Notes: generated from the sequence alone by a model not told the origin. 64,000 nucleotides of DNA from Deinococci bacterium (GCA_030149325.1 JASBRS010000084.1:26760-90759), one strand, 5' to 3'. Positions 10,209 to 19,779 are shown, counted from the first letter of the stretch. Program-made: numbers and translations.

Positions 10209-11488
10209 GCCGCGCCGGGGACGTCGCCGCGCCCGCAGCGCTGCGTTTCGACCGCGCGGTGCTCGCCAACGGCCTGACGGTGATCGGCGAGTTCAACCGC
10301 TACGCGGTCAGCGTGGCGGGAGGCTACTTCGTCCGTACCGGAGCGCGCGACGAGGCGGACGAGGTCGCGGGCGTCTCGCACTTCCTCGAGCACATGCTGT
10401 TCAAGGGCACCGATCGCCGGACCGCGGCCGACATCAACCGCAGCTTCGACGAGCTCGGCGCCCAGTACAACGCCTTCACCAGCGAGGAGCGCACCGTCTA
10501 CTACGGCGCCGTGTTGCCGGAGCGGCTGCCCGCGCTGCTCGACCTGCTCAGCGACATGATGCGTCCTGCGCTCCGCCAGGAGGACTTCGACGTCGAGAAG
10601 AACGTCATCCTGGAGGAGATCGCCATGTACGAGGACCGGCCGAACTTCCGGGTCTTCGAGCTGGCCGGACGACGCTTCTGGAACGGCCACCCGCTCGGCA
10701 ACAGCGTTCTCGGGGGAGCGGACTCGATCCGAGCGCTGAAGCGCGAGCAGATGCTCGCCTACTTCGAACGGCGCTACGCACCGTCGAACCTGACGCTGGC
10801 GGTGGCCGGCAACTACGACTGGGACGAGGTGGTCGCGACCGCGGAGGGGCTCACGCGCGGCTGGCAGGCCTTCGACGTGGAGCGCGAGCTGCCGCTTCCG
10901 CAGCCCGCCCACGGGCAGACGGCGACGCAGGACGACGCCCTCAAGCGCGTGCACGTGGCAGCGTACGCGCCGGGGTTGGCGGCCGCCGACGAACGGCGCT
11001 ACCCGGCCGCCATCCTCGCCAACGTCCTGGGCGACGACAGCGGCTCGCGCCTGTTCTGGGCGCTGGTCGATCGCGGCCTCGCCGACAGTGCCGGCCTCGG
11101 GCACGAAGCCTCCGACGGCACGGGAGCCTTCGTGGGGTACCTGTCGTGCGCGCCGGAGCGTGCGCCTGAGGTCCTCGAGGTCTACCGCCGCGTGCTGGTG
11201 GAGGCGCAGGACGCGCCGCCCGACGCCCAGGAGTGGGAGCGCGCGCAGCGCAAGCTGGCCACCTCGTTGACGCTCCGGGCGGAGACGCCCCTGGGCAGAC
11301 TGGTGTCGCTGGGTGCGAGCTACCAGACGCTGGGGCGCTACCAGAGCGTCCAGGACGTCGTCTCCGCCGTGATGGGCAGCACCGTCGCGGACGGGCACGC
11401 GCTCCTCGCCGAGCGGCCCTTCGACCGTCTGTACCTGCACACGCTGGGCCCCGGCGCCGCCCCTGAGGAGCGCAGTCCGTCCTCATGA
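10205..11488 (+). CDS. M16-family zinc metallopeptidase (catalytic HFLEH)
   Basis: GVSHFLEHMLFKGT, downstream EE zinc ligand region; GTG start overlaps the previous stop. Confidence 0.93.
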   Translation: MSRAGDVAAPAALRFDRAVLANGLTVIGEFNRYAVSVAGGYFVRTGARDEADEVAGVSHFLEHMLFKGTDRRTAADINRSFDELGAQYNAFTSEERTVYYGAVLPERLPALLDLLSDMMRPALRQEDFDVEKNVILEEIAMYEDRPNFRVFELAGRRFWNGHPLGNSVLGGADSIRALKREQMLAYFERRYAPSNLTLAVAGNYDWDEVVATAEGLTRGWQAFDVERELPLPQPAHGQTATQDDALKRVHVAAYAPGLAAADERRYPAAILANVLGDDSGSRLFWALVDRGLADSAGLGHEASDGTGAFVGYLSCAPERAPEVLEVYRRVLVEAQDAPPDAQEWERAQRKLATSLTLRAETPLGRLVSLGASYQTLGRYQSVQDVVSAVMGSTVADGHALLAERPFDRLYLHTLGPGAAPEERSPSS

Positions 11489-12150
11489 CGCGGGCGCGTA
11501 GACTGGGGGCGGTGCGCCTCGTCCTCACGCTCACCGCGCTCCTCGGGGCCGTCGGGTCGGCCGCTTCGGCGCCGTTCGCGGCGCTGACGGTGACGCCCGC
11601 CGGCTCGCAGAGCTACGACATCGGCACCGGCGTCACCACCCTCCCGCAGGGCGGGACCATCGTCGATCAGGACACCGGCGTGACCCTGACGGCGACGACC
11701 CTCAGCTACCTGGCGGGCTCGAGCATCGACGCCACCGGCGCCACCGTCCGCGGCGACTTCGGTACCCTCACGGCCCCGTCGCTCCACATCGACGTGCCGA
11801 CCGGGACGCTGACCGCTTCGGGCGGCGTGGAGTTGGCGCGCGACGGACTGTCCCTGACGGCGAGCGAGCTGAAGTACGACGCGGTCCGCCAGGTGGTGGA
11901 CTTCTCCGGACCGGTGGCGGGCACGGCCCCGACCTTCCACGCCGACCGGCTGCTCCTCGACGTGCGCAGCGGGGACGTGCTGCTGATCGGCCAGTACAGC
12001 TTCTCCGACGGGCTTCTGACCCTCACGGCTCCGCCCGCGGGGGGCCGCCTGGAGCTGCGCTTCCACCAGGTCGACGGGAAGCCCGTCTACGATGCTGCCA
12101 CCGAGGTCGCCCCGGAGCTGCTGGCGCGCTTCGCGAACGAGCTCAACTGA
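11485..12150 (+). CDS. lptA: LptA/OstA-like periplasmic protein
   Basis: Signal peptide followed by OstA-type repeats (LTATTLSYLAGSSIDATGATVRGDFG..., LTASGGVELARDGLSLTASELKYDAVRQVVDFSGPV); next to LptD/LptG-like genes. Confidence 0.7.
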   Translation: MTRARRLGAVRLVLTLTALLGAVGSAASAPFAALTVTPAGSQSYDIGTGVTTLPQGGTIVDQDTGVTLTATTLSYLAGSSIDATGATVRGDFGTLTAPSLHIDVPTGTLTASGGVELARDGLSLTASELKYDAVRQVVDFSGPVAGTAPTFHADRLLLDVRSGDVLLIGQYSFSDGLLTLTAPPAGGRLELRFHQVDGKPVYDAATEVAPELLARFANELN

Positions 12151-12155
12151 TCCTG

Positions 12156-14234
12156 GTGGCGCTGCCGCGACCCTTGGTGGCGTTGGCGGTGCTGATCGGC
12201 CTGACGTGTATGGGGTCGGCCGCGGCCCAGTGCACGCGCGGGCCGACGACCTCCGAGCTGTCGATCAAGGGCTTCGGCGCGGCCTACTTCGAGCAGGTCC
12301 GGACCGACAGCGCTCACGACCTGGTGGAGTTCTACGGTGGAGTTTGCCTGGCGGGGGAGGGCGTGGCCTGGACGGTCCTGGCCGACCGCATCACCGTCCG
12401 TGGCCTGAGCGGCGAGCTGTCGGTCGACGCCGACAACGCCACCCTGCTGGTGGACGGATGGAGGCTGCAGGCGACGAACCTGACCGCCGACCGCCGCCGC
12501 CTGGAGATGAGCACCGTGCGCCTCGAGAGCCGGGACGTCACCGGCACCGCCCTGCGGGCGGCGGTCGACCTCGAAGCGGGGTCGGTGGAGCTCACCCGTC
12601 CCGACCTGGGCGGATCCAGCTTCCACGTCCGCGGCACCCGTGCCGTCCTCGATCTGCAGGCCGCGACGGTCAGCGACCCCGTGCTCACCAGTTGCACCTG
12701 TGCCGGCGCACCGTTCTACGACGTGTCGGGCTCGTCGGCGCAGGTCGACCTAGCGACGCAGCGCGTGCAGCTCGCCGACGGCCGCCTGCGGGTGGGAGCG
12801 GTGGTGGTGCCGCTGGGCCGATCGGTGACCCTGGATGCGGCCACGCTGGCGTCGTTGACGGTCCCGGTGAAGGTGGCGTACGTGGCGACCGATGCCGCAA
12901 CCGGCGTCGTCGGGACCGGGCTGGGGGTCACGCTCGGACCCCTGGACCTCGCGCCCGGAGTGAGCACCGAGGTGGGCGCCACCGGGCTCGACGCCGCCTA
13001 CCCCCTGGCCGGGTTGGCCCTGCTGCGCGGCACGACGCCGGAGGCGCGCTTCGAGTTCGGGGTGGTCGCGGGCGGGCCGCGCCTGACGATGACCAGCGAT
13101 CACGCCGTGGCCCCGTGGTTCGACGTCGGCTTCGACACGCGCGTGTACGGTCCGGCCGAACGCGACGGGCTACGGGAAGGCGTGCTGCACGCGCGCGTCC
13201 ACCAGCGGCTGGCGTGGCTCGGCGGGGGCGTGGCGCTGGCGGGCTTCGCAGCGGCGTCGTCGCAGACGGTGGGCGGCGCAACGGTGGCGGGCCCGCGCCT
13301 CGGGGCCGCGTTCAGCGGCACGGCCTCCACGCCGGCCTCCGCCTGGGGCGCGGCGAGCCTGCGCTGGCGTCTCGCCGCCACCGCCTATCCCGCGCAAGGC
13401 GCGTCGCAGTGGGGGGTGGAGCTCGAGCCCGGCTACCGGGCCGAGCTGGGACCGGTGAGGCTGCGCGTGAGCTACCTGGCACGCTTCACCGATGGCGGCT
13501 CGCCGTTCACGACGACGCTCGACCGGCTCGAGCCCGCCCAGCGCCTGTCGCTGGACGCGCGCTTGGCGAGCGGATCGGCGGCCGGCTGGACGGTGCGGGC
13601 GGGACTCGCGGCGCGCTACGACGCGGTGGCCTCCAGCGGCGTGGTGCCGGGCCTGAACCAGGTCGACCTCAGCGCCGGCCTGGGGCACCGCGTGGGGAGC
13701 TGGACCATCGACGTGGATGCGAAGGCCGCGCTCGCCGGCATCCTCGCTCCCGACGGCGCACGCGACGGGTTCCTGCAGGCGGGCGTGAGCGCGACGCACG
13801 CGCGATGGACGTTCGGGGCCGAAGCGCGCTACGGCTTCGCGCCCGACCCTCCCGGGCTGACCCGCCTCCAGCTCAGCGCCGCCGTGCCCATCGACCTCCC
13901 GACCGTCGAGCTGCGCCCCTACCTGGCCGTCGACCTGGCGCCGACGCTGACCGGCGGCGCCTGGCCGGCGATCTCCGGCCACGGCTTGGACGTCACCTTC
14001 CTCACGTGTTGCGGCGCGCTGTCGCTGGGCTACCGCGACCAGGACGGCGTGTGGACCGTGTCGATGGCGGTCGACCTGCAGCGCCGGGCCGCGACCGGCA
14101 CCGCCGCCGGGGCCTGCCCGAGTACGCCCGCGAGCGCCGATGCGCTCCGGGCTCCGTCGGCGGCGCCGACCTGCACGGCGGGCGGGAGCGCCGCGGGTAT
14201 CATGGCCGGGGCCGCGCCTGCGGGGCCGCCGTGA
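12156..14234 (+). CDS. lptD: LptD-like outer-membrane beta-barrel protein
   Basis: Signal peptide, N-terminal jellyroll-like repeats, LptD-like 'TSCTCAGAPFYDVSGSSAQVDLATQRVQLADGRLRVGAVVVPLG', long beta-barrel, C-terminal 'TFLTCCGALSLGYRDQDGVW'. Confidence 0.72.
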   Translation: MALPRPLVALAVLIGLTCMGSAAAQCTRGPTTSELSIKGFGAAYFEQVRTDSAHDLVEFYGGVCLAGEGVAWTVLADRITVRGLSGELSVDADNATLLVDGWRLQATNLTADRRRLEMSTVRLESRDVTGTALRAAVDLEAGSVELTRPDLGGSSFHVRGTRAVLDLQAATVSDPVLTSCTCAGAPFYDVSGSSAQVDLATQRVQLADGRLRVGAVVVPLGRSVTLDAATLASLTVPVKVAYVATDAATGVVGTGLGVTLGPLDLAPGVSTEVGATGLDAAYPLAGLALLRGTTPEARFEFGVVAGGPRLTMTSDHAVAPWFDVGFDTRVYGPAERDGLREGVLHARVHQRLAWLGGGVALAGFAAASSQTVGGATVAGPRLGAAFSGTASTPASAWGAASLRWRLAATAYPAQGASQWGVELEPGYRAELGPVRLRVSYLARFTDGGSPFTTTLDRLEPAQRLSLDARLASGSAAGWTVRAGLAARYDAVASSGVVPGLNQVDLSAGLGHRVGSWTIDVDAKAALAGILAPDGARDGFLQAGVSATHARWTFGAEARYGFAPDPPGLTRLQLSAAVPIDLPTVELRPYLAVDLAPTLTGGAWPAISGHGLDVTFLTCCGALSLGYRDQDGVWTVSMAVDLQRRAATGTAAGACPSTPASADALRAPSAAPTCTAGGSAAGIMAGAAPAGPP

Positions 14235-14274
14235 CGGCGGGGACGCAGCGGGCCGGGCCGCGACGGGACCCTAC

Positions 14275-15402
14275 GTGACGAGGATCGATCGCTACCTGCT
14301 CCGCGAGAGCCTGCCGCCGCTGCTCTTCGGCCTGCTGCTGTACAGCGGCCTGGCGGTGATCAGCACCACCCTGCCGCGCTTGCAGTGGGTGGTCGGCACG
14401 CCCATCCTGCGCCTCGCCGGCTGGCTGTCGCTGCAACTGCCGACGGCGCTGGAGCAGACGCTGCCGATCGCCTTGGTGCTGGCCGTGCTGCTGGCCTTCG
14501 GCCGCCTCGGCAGCGACAACGAGCTGCTCGCCATGCAGGCCGGATCGGTGCCGCTGGTGCGCATCTCCAGCGTGTTCATCGTGGTCGGGGTCGTCGCGAC
14601 GATGGCGGCGCTGGCGCTCAACCAGTGGGTGCTGCCGACCACCAACGGACGCGTGGCCGAGCAGTACTGGCGGTTGACGGCGGGCTCGAGCGGCCTGTTC
14701 CGGCTGGCGGGACAGAGCCTGCCCGTCGACGACTTCACGCTCCACTTCCAGGGGGTCGATTCCGCCGCGGACGCCATGGAGGGCGTGCGCATCGAGCGCT
14801 GGAACGGCGACAAGCTGACGTTGCTGCGCGCCCGCCGGGCGACCTTCGAGGGGACCGACCTGGTCCTCCAGGGCTACGACGTCACGGTCCTCGACTTCGC
14901 TGCGCTCGACGCCACCCAGGGGGATCCCGCCCAGGCGCTGTCGCGTCTGGTGCAGGTCATCAACCGGCCGTCCGACCCGAACGCCGAGCTCACGCTCACC
15001 ACGTCGCTCACCGAGCAGGACCTGATCGGGCGCTTCAGCCGCGGAGGCTTCGAGGACACCCGCTCGATCACGCGCGCTTGGCGCGACGCCCACGACGCCA
15101 GCCTGTCCTACCGCGTGCGGCGCCAGGCGGCGGTACTGTTCCAGCGCATGCTGGCCGAACCCTTCGCCAACCTGACGCTGCTGCTGGTGGCGATCCCGCT
15201 GGCGCTGCTGTACGCCGGCAGCCGCAGCGTTGCCTTCGGCCTGTCGCTGGTCGTGACGCTGGTGTGGTACCTCTTCCTCACCTTCGGCGCCCTGTTCTCG
15301 CAGACGGGCGCGCTGCCGGTGTGGCTCGGGCCGTGGCTCGGCAACCTGGTGCTGGCCGCCATGGGTGTGTTCCTGCTGGCGCGCCGGGTACGTCTGCGCT
15401 GA
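14275..15402 (+). CDS. lptG: LptF/LptG (YjgP/YjgQ) family permease
   Basis: RIDRYLLRESLPPLLFGLLLYSGL N-terminus; multi-TM with a large periplasmic loop; C-terminal LxxxxLxRRVRLR. Confidence 0.85.
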   Translation: MTRIDRYLLRESLPPLLFGLLLYSGLAVISTTLPRLQWVVGTPILRLAGWLSLQLPTALEQTLPIALVLAVLLAFGRLGSDNELLAMQAGSVPLVRISSVFIVVGVVATMAALALNQWVLPTTNGRVAEQYWRLTAGSSGLFRLAGQSLPVDDFTLHFQGVDSAADAMEGVRIERWNGDKLTLLRARRATFEGTDLVLQGYDVTVLDFAALDATQGDPAQALSRLVQVINRPSDPNAELTLTTSLTEQDLIGRFSRGGFEDTRSITRAWRDAHDASLSYRVRRQAAVLFQRMLAEPFANLTLLLVAIPLALLYAGSRSVAFGLSLVVTLVWYLFLTFGALFSQTGALPVWLGPWLGNLVLAAMGVFLLARRVRLR

Positions 15403-15477
15403 TCCCTCGGTACGGCCTCGTCGCCGTCGGGCACGGACCTCCGCCGTCCGGGGGCGGGTGATAGACTGATACGCCTA

Positions 15478-17670
15478 ATGGGAGGGCTCCTCACCAGCCT
15501 CGATGCCGCCACGGCCTACCTTGCGCCGGTGGATCGCGAGCGCGTGGCCGAGGCCTACCGCTTCGCGGAGGAGGCGCATCGCGGCATGAAGCGCCGGTCG
15601 GGTGAGGACTACATCACCCACCCGGTGGCCGTGACCGAACTGCTGGCCGAGATGCACCTCGACGTCAACGCCCTCATGGCGGGGCTCCTGCACGACACCG
15701 TCGAGGACACGCCGGCGACGCTGGAGCAGATCGAGGAGCGCTTCGGGCAACCGGTCCGCCGCATCGTCGAGGGCGAGACCAAGATCAGCAAGCTGGCCGT
15801 GCGCGTCTACGAGGACGAGCAGGCCGAGAACCTCCGCCAGATGCTGCTGGCGATGGTCAGCGACGCGCGCATCATCCTGGTCAAGCTGGCCGACCGGCTC
15901 CACAACATGCGCACCCTGGCGAGCATGCCGCCCGCCAAGCAGCAGCGCATCGCCAAGGAGACGCTCGAGATCTTCGCGCCGCTGGCGCACCGTCTCGGCA
16001 TCAACCACATCAAGAACGAGCTCGAGGACCTGAGCTTCTTCTACCTCGAGCCGGAACGCCACCGGCAGCTCGAGCGCCAGGTCCGGATGCGGCACGTCGA
16101 ACGCGAGACGTACGTGCGCGAGTCGATCGAGCTGCTCGCCGACCGGCTCAAAGGGGAGGGGCTGCGCTTCGAGCTCTCCGGCCGCAGCAAGCACCTGTAC
16201 AGCATCTACCGCAAGATGCAGCGCGACAACAAGAACCTCGATCAGATCTTCGACCTGATGGCGATCCGCGCCATCCTGACCCCCGATCCGCCGATGCCGG
16301 GGATGGCCCCGGAGGACGCCGAGAAGGCGGTGTGCTACCGCGCGCTCGGGATCGTGCACAGCCTGTGGACGCCCATCCCGGGGCGCTTCAAGGACTACGT
16401 GGCGGTCCCCAAGCCCAACGGCTACCAGTCGCTCCACACCACCGTCATCGGGCTGTTGGGGCAGCCCATCGAGGTTCAGATCCGCACGCAGCGCATGCAC
16501 GAGGTGGCCGAGTACGGGGTCGCCGCGCACTGGGCCTACAAGCAGGGGATCGAGGACACCGAGGAGGTCAAGAAGCGCCTCGAGTGGATGAAGCAACTGC
16601 TGGAGGTGGACACCACCACCGAGGACGCCGGCGCCTTCGTCGATGCCGTGAAGTCCGACTTCCTGGCGGAGCGCGTGCTGGTGTTCACGCCGGCCGGCGA
16701 CGTCGTCAACCTGCCGCGCGGCAGCACCCCCATCGACTTCGCCTACCAGGTCCACACCGAGATCGGCCACCGTTGCATCGGCGCGCGCGTCAACGGCGAG
16801 ATCGTGCCGCTCGGCTACGAGCTGCAGACCGGCGACCGGGTGGAGATCCTGAGCAACCGCAGCAGCCAGTATGGGCCCTCGAGCGGCTGGCTCAACATGG
16901 TGGTGACGCGGAGCGCGAAGCAGAAGATCCGCCACTACTTCCGTCAGCAGGAGCGGCAGGGGCACCTCGAGTCCGGGAAGCGGGCGCTCGATCGCGCCCT
17001 GCGGCGGCGGCAGTTGCCGGTGAACTCGCTGACCACCAAGGCGAAGCTGGAGGAGGCGGCGCGCAAGCTGCTCAACAGCGACTCGGCCGACGACCTGTAC
17101 TTGGCCATCGACAACCACCGCATGCCGGTGAAGCAGGTCGTCGAGGCGCTGTCGCCGGAGACGGCGAAGGAGCGGAAGCCCACCCTCCCCGCCGTGGCAG
17201 AGAGGCGTGGCGTGAACGGCGTGTTCGTCGACGGCCTCGACGCGCCGGCGAAGCTGGCGCAGTGTTGCTCGCCGGTCCGCGGGGACGACGTGGTGGGCTA
17301 CATCACGCGGGGGCGGGGCATCAGCGTCCACCGCGTCGACTGCCCCAACGTCAAGCACCTCATGGCGAGCGAGAACGAGCGCTTCGTCAACGTCACCTGG
17401 GACACGCCCTCGGGCGAGGTCTTCGCGGTTGACTTCGAGGTCGTCGCGGTCGATCGCCCTGGGCTGTTGAAGGACGTCCTGGACGTTATCGCCGGCATGA
17501 ACAAGAGCGCCACCCGGGTGACCGCCGACGTCCAGAGCGCCTCGCGCGCGCGTATCCACTTCCGGGTCGACGTCAAGGACCAGTCGGAGATCGAGTTCAT
17601 CAAGGCCAACGTGGCCCGCATCAGCGACGTGACGCGGGTTTACCGGGCCAAGCCGGGGCTGAAGGCGTAG
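15478..17670 (+). CDS. relA: RelA/SpoT (p)ppGpp synthetase/hydrolase
   Basis: HD domain (HPVAVTELLAEMHLD..LLHDTVEDT), synthetase domain (SIYRKMQRDNKNLDQIFDLMAIR), TGS and ACT domains. Confidence 0.97.
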   Translation: MGGLLTSLDAATAYLAPVDRERVAEAYRFAEEAHRGMKRRSGEDYITHPVAVTELLAEMHLDVNALMAGLLHDTVEDTPATLEQIEERFGQPVRRIVEGETKISKLAVRVYEDEQAENLRQMLLAMVSDARIILVKLADRLHNMRTLASMPPAKQQRIAKETLEIFAPLAHRLGINHIKNELEDLSFFYLEPERHRQLERQVRMRHVERETYVRESIELLADRLKGEGLRFELSGRSKHLYSIYRKMQRDNKNLDQIFDLMAIRAILTPDPPMPGMAPEDAEKAVCYRALGIVHSLWTPIPGRFKDYVAVPKPNGYQSLHTTVIGLLGQPIEVQIRTQRMHEVAEYGVAAHWAYKQGIEDTEEVKKRLEWMKQLLEVDTTTEDAGAFVDAVKSDFLAERVLVFTPAGDVVNLPRGSTPIDFAYQVHTEIGHRCIGARVNGEIVPLGYELQTGDRVEILSNRSSQYGPSSGWLNMVVTRSAKQKIRHYFRQQERQGHLESGKRALDRALRRRQLPVNSLTTKAKLEEAARKLLNSDSADDLYLAIDNHRMPVKQVVEALSPETAKERKPTLPAVAERRGVNGVFVDGLDAPAKLAQCCSPVRGDDVVGYITRGRGISVHRVDCPNVKHLMASENERFVNVTWDTPSGEVFAVDFEVVAVDRPGLLKDVLDVIAGMNKSATRVTADVQSASRARIHFRVDVKDQSEIEFIKANVARISDVTRVYRAKPGLKA

Positions 17671-17775
17671 GGCAGACCGGATTCGCTGGCGGAACGCCGT
17701 CGGACCCGGATAGACAGAACGTTCCGTCTACGCGATCGCGTCCGGCGTCGTCACGGCCGGTGCTACCGTAGCGGG

Positions 17776-18261
17776 ATGGCGCAGACGTTGAGCATCCTGT
17801 TCGTGTGCATGGGCAACATCTGCCGCTCGCCGATGGCCGAGGGGGTCTTCCGTGCACGGATCGCCGAAGCGGGGCTGACCGATCGTGTCCGGGTGGACTC
17901 CGCGGGCACGATCGACTACCACGCCGGCGAGCGTCCCGACCGTCGGGCGATGGACGCGGCCCGCCGTCGGGGGTATGCCCTCGACGACCTGCGGGCACGC
18001 GGGCTGACGCGCGAGGACTGCGCCCGCTTCGACCTCGTCCTCGCGATGGACCGAGGGAACCTCAACCGCATCCGACGCAGTTGCGACGGGGCCGCCGAGG
18101 TGCGGCTCTTCCTCGACTTCGCCCCGGACCGCGCGGAGCAGGAGGTGCCCGACCCCTACGGCGGCGGGCCCGACGGATTCGAGTACGTGCTCGACCTGAT
18201 CGAGGTGGGCGTGGACGGTCTGCTCGCCGACGTGCGGCGACGGCTCGAGGCGCAGGCGTGA
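17776..18261 (+). CDS. Low-molecular-weight protein-tyrosine phosphatase
   Basis: VCMGNICRSPMAEGVF P-loop; VPDPYGG. Confidence 0.96.
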   Translation: MAQTLSILFVCMGNICRSPMAEGVFRARIAEAGLTDRVRVDSAGTIDYHAGERPDRRAMDAARRRGYALDDLRARGLTREDCARFDLVLAMDRGNLNRIRRSCDGAAEVRLFLDFAPDRAEQEVPDPYGGGPDGFEYVLDLIEVGVDGLLADVRRRLEAQA

Positions 18262-18279
18262 GCCGCCGTTGACGGCCCG

Positions 18280-19149
18280 GTGACGGCCTTGCGGGCGCAG
18301 GTCGAGACCGCCCTGGGCGTTGCGGTCGAGGGGTGGGCACCGGTCGGTGGAGGGCAGGTCGGCACGGTGGTGCGCTGTCGTCTCGCCACGGGCGAGCAGG
18401 TCATCGCCAAGACCTCCCCCGGGGGCGGCCTCGAGGTGGAGGGCGGCATGGTCCGGCACCTGGCGGAGCACAGCGAGCTCCCGGTGCCGGAGGTGCTGTA
18501 CGCCTCGTCCGAGCTGCTGATCGAAGGCTACGTGGAGTCGGACGGCCGCAGGTCGGAAGCGTCCGATCGTCATGCCGGGGAGCTCCTGGCCGAGCTCCAT
18601 GAGGTCGGCGCCGAACGCTTCGGGTTCTCCGGGCCGACGCTCCTCGGCCCCTTCCGTCTCGAGAACGGCTGGTGGGAGTCCTGGCCGAGCTTCTACGCCG
18701 AGCAGCGGCTCCTCCCGCTGGCCGAGATCGCCGCGCGGCGGGGTGCGCTCCCCGACGGCCTGCGGCGCGGGGTGGAGCGGCTGGCCGCATCGTTGCCGGA
18801 GCGCTTCGATACCGAACCCAACCCGTCCCTGGTCCACGGCGACGTGTGGTCCGGCAACGTGCTGGTGCGTGGGGATCGTGTCGTCGCCTTCCTCGACCCG
18901 TCGGTCCACTACGCCGATGCCGAGGTCGAGCTGGCCTTCATCGACCTGTTCCACACCTTCGGGCCGTCGTTCTACCGCGCCTACCAGGAGGTCCACCCCA
19001 TCGACCCGGGCTACGGAGCCTGGCGGCGGAACCTCTACCAGGTGGCGCCGCTGCTGGTGCACGTGGCGTTGTTCGGGGGAGGCTACGTGGGGGCGCTTCG
19101 GGAACGGCTCGAGGACCTCGGGGTAGCGGGGCCGAGCTCGGCGAGGTGA
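18280..19149 (+). CDS. Fructosamine kinase family protein
   Basis: LVHGDVWSGNVLV...FLDPSVHYADAEVELAFIDLF. Confidence 0.93.
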   Translation: MTALRAQVETALGVAVEGWAPVGGGQVGTVVRCRLATGEQVIAKTSPGGGLEVEGGMVRHLAEHSELPVPEVLYASSELLIEGYVESDGRRSEASDRHAGELLAELHEVGAERFGFSGPTLLGPFRLENGWWESWPSFYAEQRLLPLAEIAARRGALPDGLRRGVERLAASLPERFDTEPNPSLVHGDVWSGNVLVRGDRVVAFLDPSVHYADAEVELAFIDLFHTFGPSFYRAYQEVHPIDPGYGAWRRNLYQVAPLLVHVALFGGGYVGALRERLEDLGVAGPSSAR

Positions 19150-19153
19150 GAGA

Positions 19154-19257
19154 GTGCCCCGCCGGTGGCCAACGGCACCTGACGATCACCCCTTAAGGCT
19201 GCTTCTTCCGATCTGACCTGGTTCGGGGGTCGCCACCGCGTTGGGCCGGCGGGGCAC
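19154..19257 (-). ncRNA. ffs: Signal recognition particle RNA (small bacterial 4.5S type)
   Basis: Reverse complement: GTGCCCCGCCGGCCCAACGCGGTGGCGACCCCCGAACCAGGTCAGATCGGAAGAAGCAGCCTTAAGGGGTGATCGTCAGGTGCCGTTGGCCACCGGCGGGGCAC. It has the hallmark SRP apical core GGTCAG..CGGAAG..AGCAGCC with GGAA tetraloop, closed by a perfect 12-bp terminal helix. TATCTT -10 on the minus strand at 19261-19266. Confidence 0.92.
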
Positions 19258-19330
19258 ACGAAGATACCACAGGAGGCGAGCCGTTGCGTGGTACCCGCGG
19301 GCCCACGTGAGGGGTTCTCCGCAGCGCGAC

Positions 19331-19348
19331 GTGTAAGGGGCCTGTCAT
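19331..19348 (+). promoter_or_regulatory. Pho-box-like tandem heptamer (GTGTAAG-GGGC-CTGTCAT) upstream of pilin 1, -10 TACGAT at 19360-19365
   Basis: 7-4-7 direct repeat in the -35 position, 11 nt before TACGAT. Confidence 0.55.
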
Positions 19349-19388
19349 AGTTCGAGCTGTACGATCCCGCCGGAAGGGAGGTGTAGGT

Positions 19389-19745
19389 GTGGTACGCCAG
19401 CAAGGCTTCACGCTCATCGAACTCCTCATTGTCATCGCCATCATCGGGATCCTTGCTGCGGTCCTCGTCCCGAACCTCATGCGCGCGCGCGAAGTGGCCC
19501 AGTACCGAGCTGCCCAGGTGCACACCAAGAACGTGTACACGGCCGACATGAGCTACCTCGCCGAGAACATCTCGAACGCCGCCGTCCTCGGCAACTGCAA
19601 GTCCGGGTTCACGGCGGGCGCCTATGTGGTCCGGGACCCTCACAACCCGCGTATCGCCACCTGTACCGTGGCGGACGCGAACGGCGACGGGTTGCCGGAA
19701 GTTACGACCACGCTCACCGACGGCCGCACCGTGACGTACCCGTGA
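19389..19745 (+). CDS. pilA: Type IV pilin-like protein (small)
   Basis: GTG start; class III leader Q|G'FTLIELLIVIAIIGILAAVLVPNLMRARE; preceded by GGGAGGT SD; C-terminal Cys pair. Confidence 0.9.
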   Translation: MVRQQGFTLIELLIVIAIIGILAAVLVPNLMRAREVAQYRAAQVHTKNVYTADMSYLAENISNAAVLGNCKSGFTAGAYVVRDPHNPRIATCTVADANGDGLPEVTTTLTDGRTVTYP

Positions 19746-19779
19746 CGCTGGCCTAGAACATCCGGGGAGTGTGGGAAAT

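Noticed and set aside
11485-12150. Possible LptC rather than LptA
   Set aside because: Signal peptide with no retained TM anchor and OstA-like repeats favour LptA-like, but low identity means the distinction is not certain.
19205-19216. TCTTCCGATCT identical to an Illumina adapter tail, suspected contamination
   Set aside because: It is the reverse complement of the SRP RNA apical loop (AGATCGGAAGA) inside a fully structured SRP RNA, so it is genuine biology.
19154-19257. Long inverted repeat considered as a MITE or IS remnant
   Set aside because: Explained by the terminal helix of SRP RNA; no target-site duplication seen.
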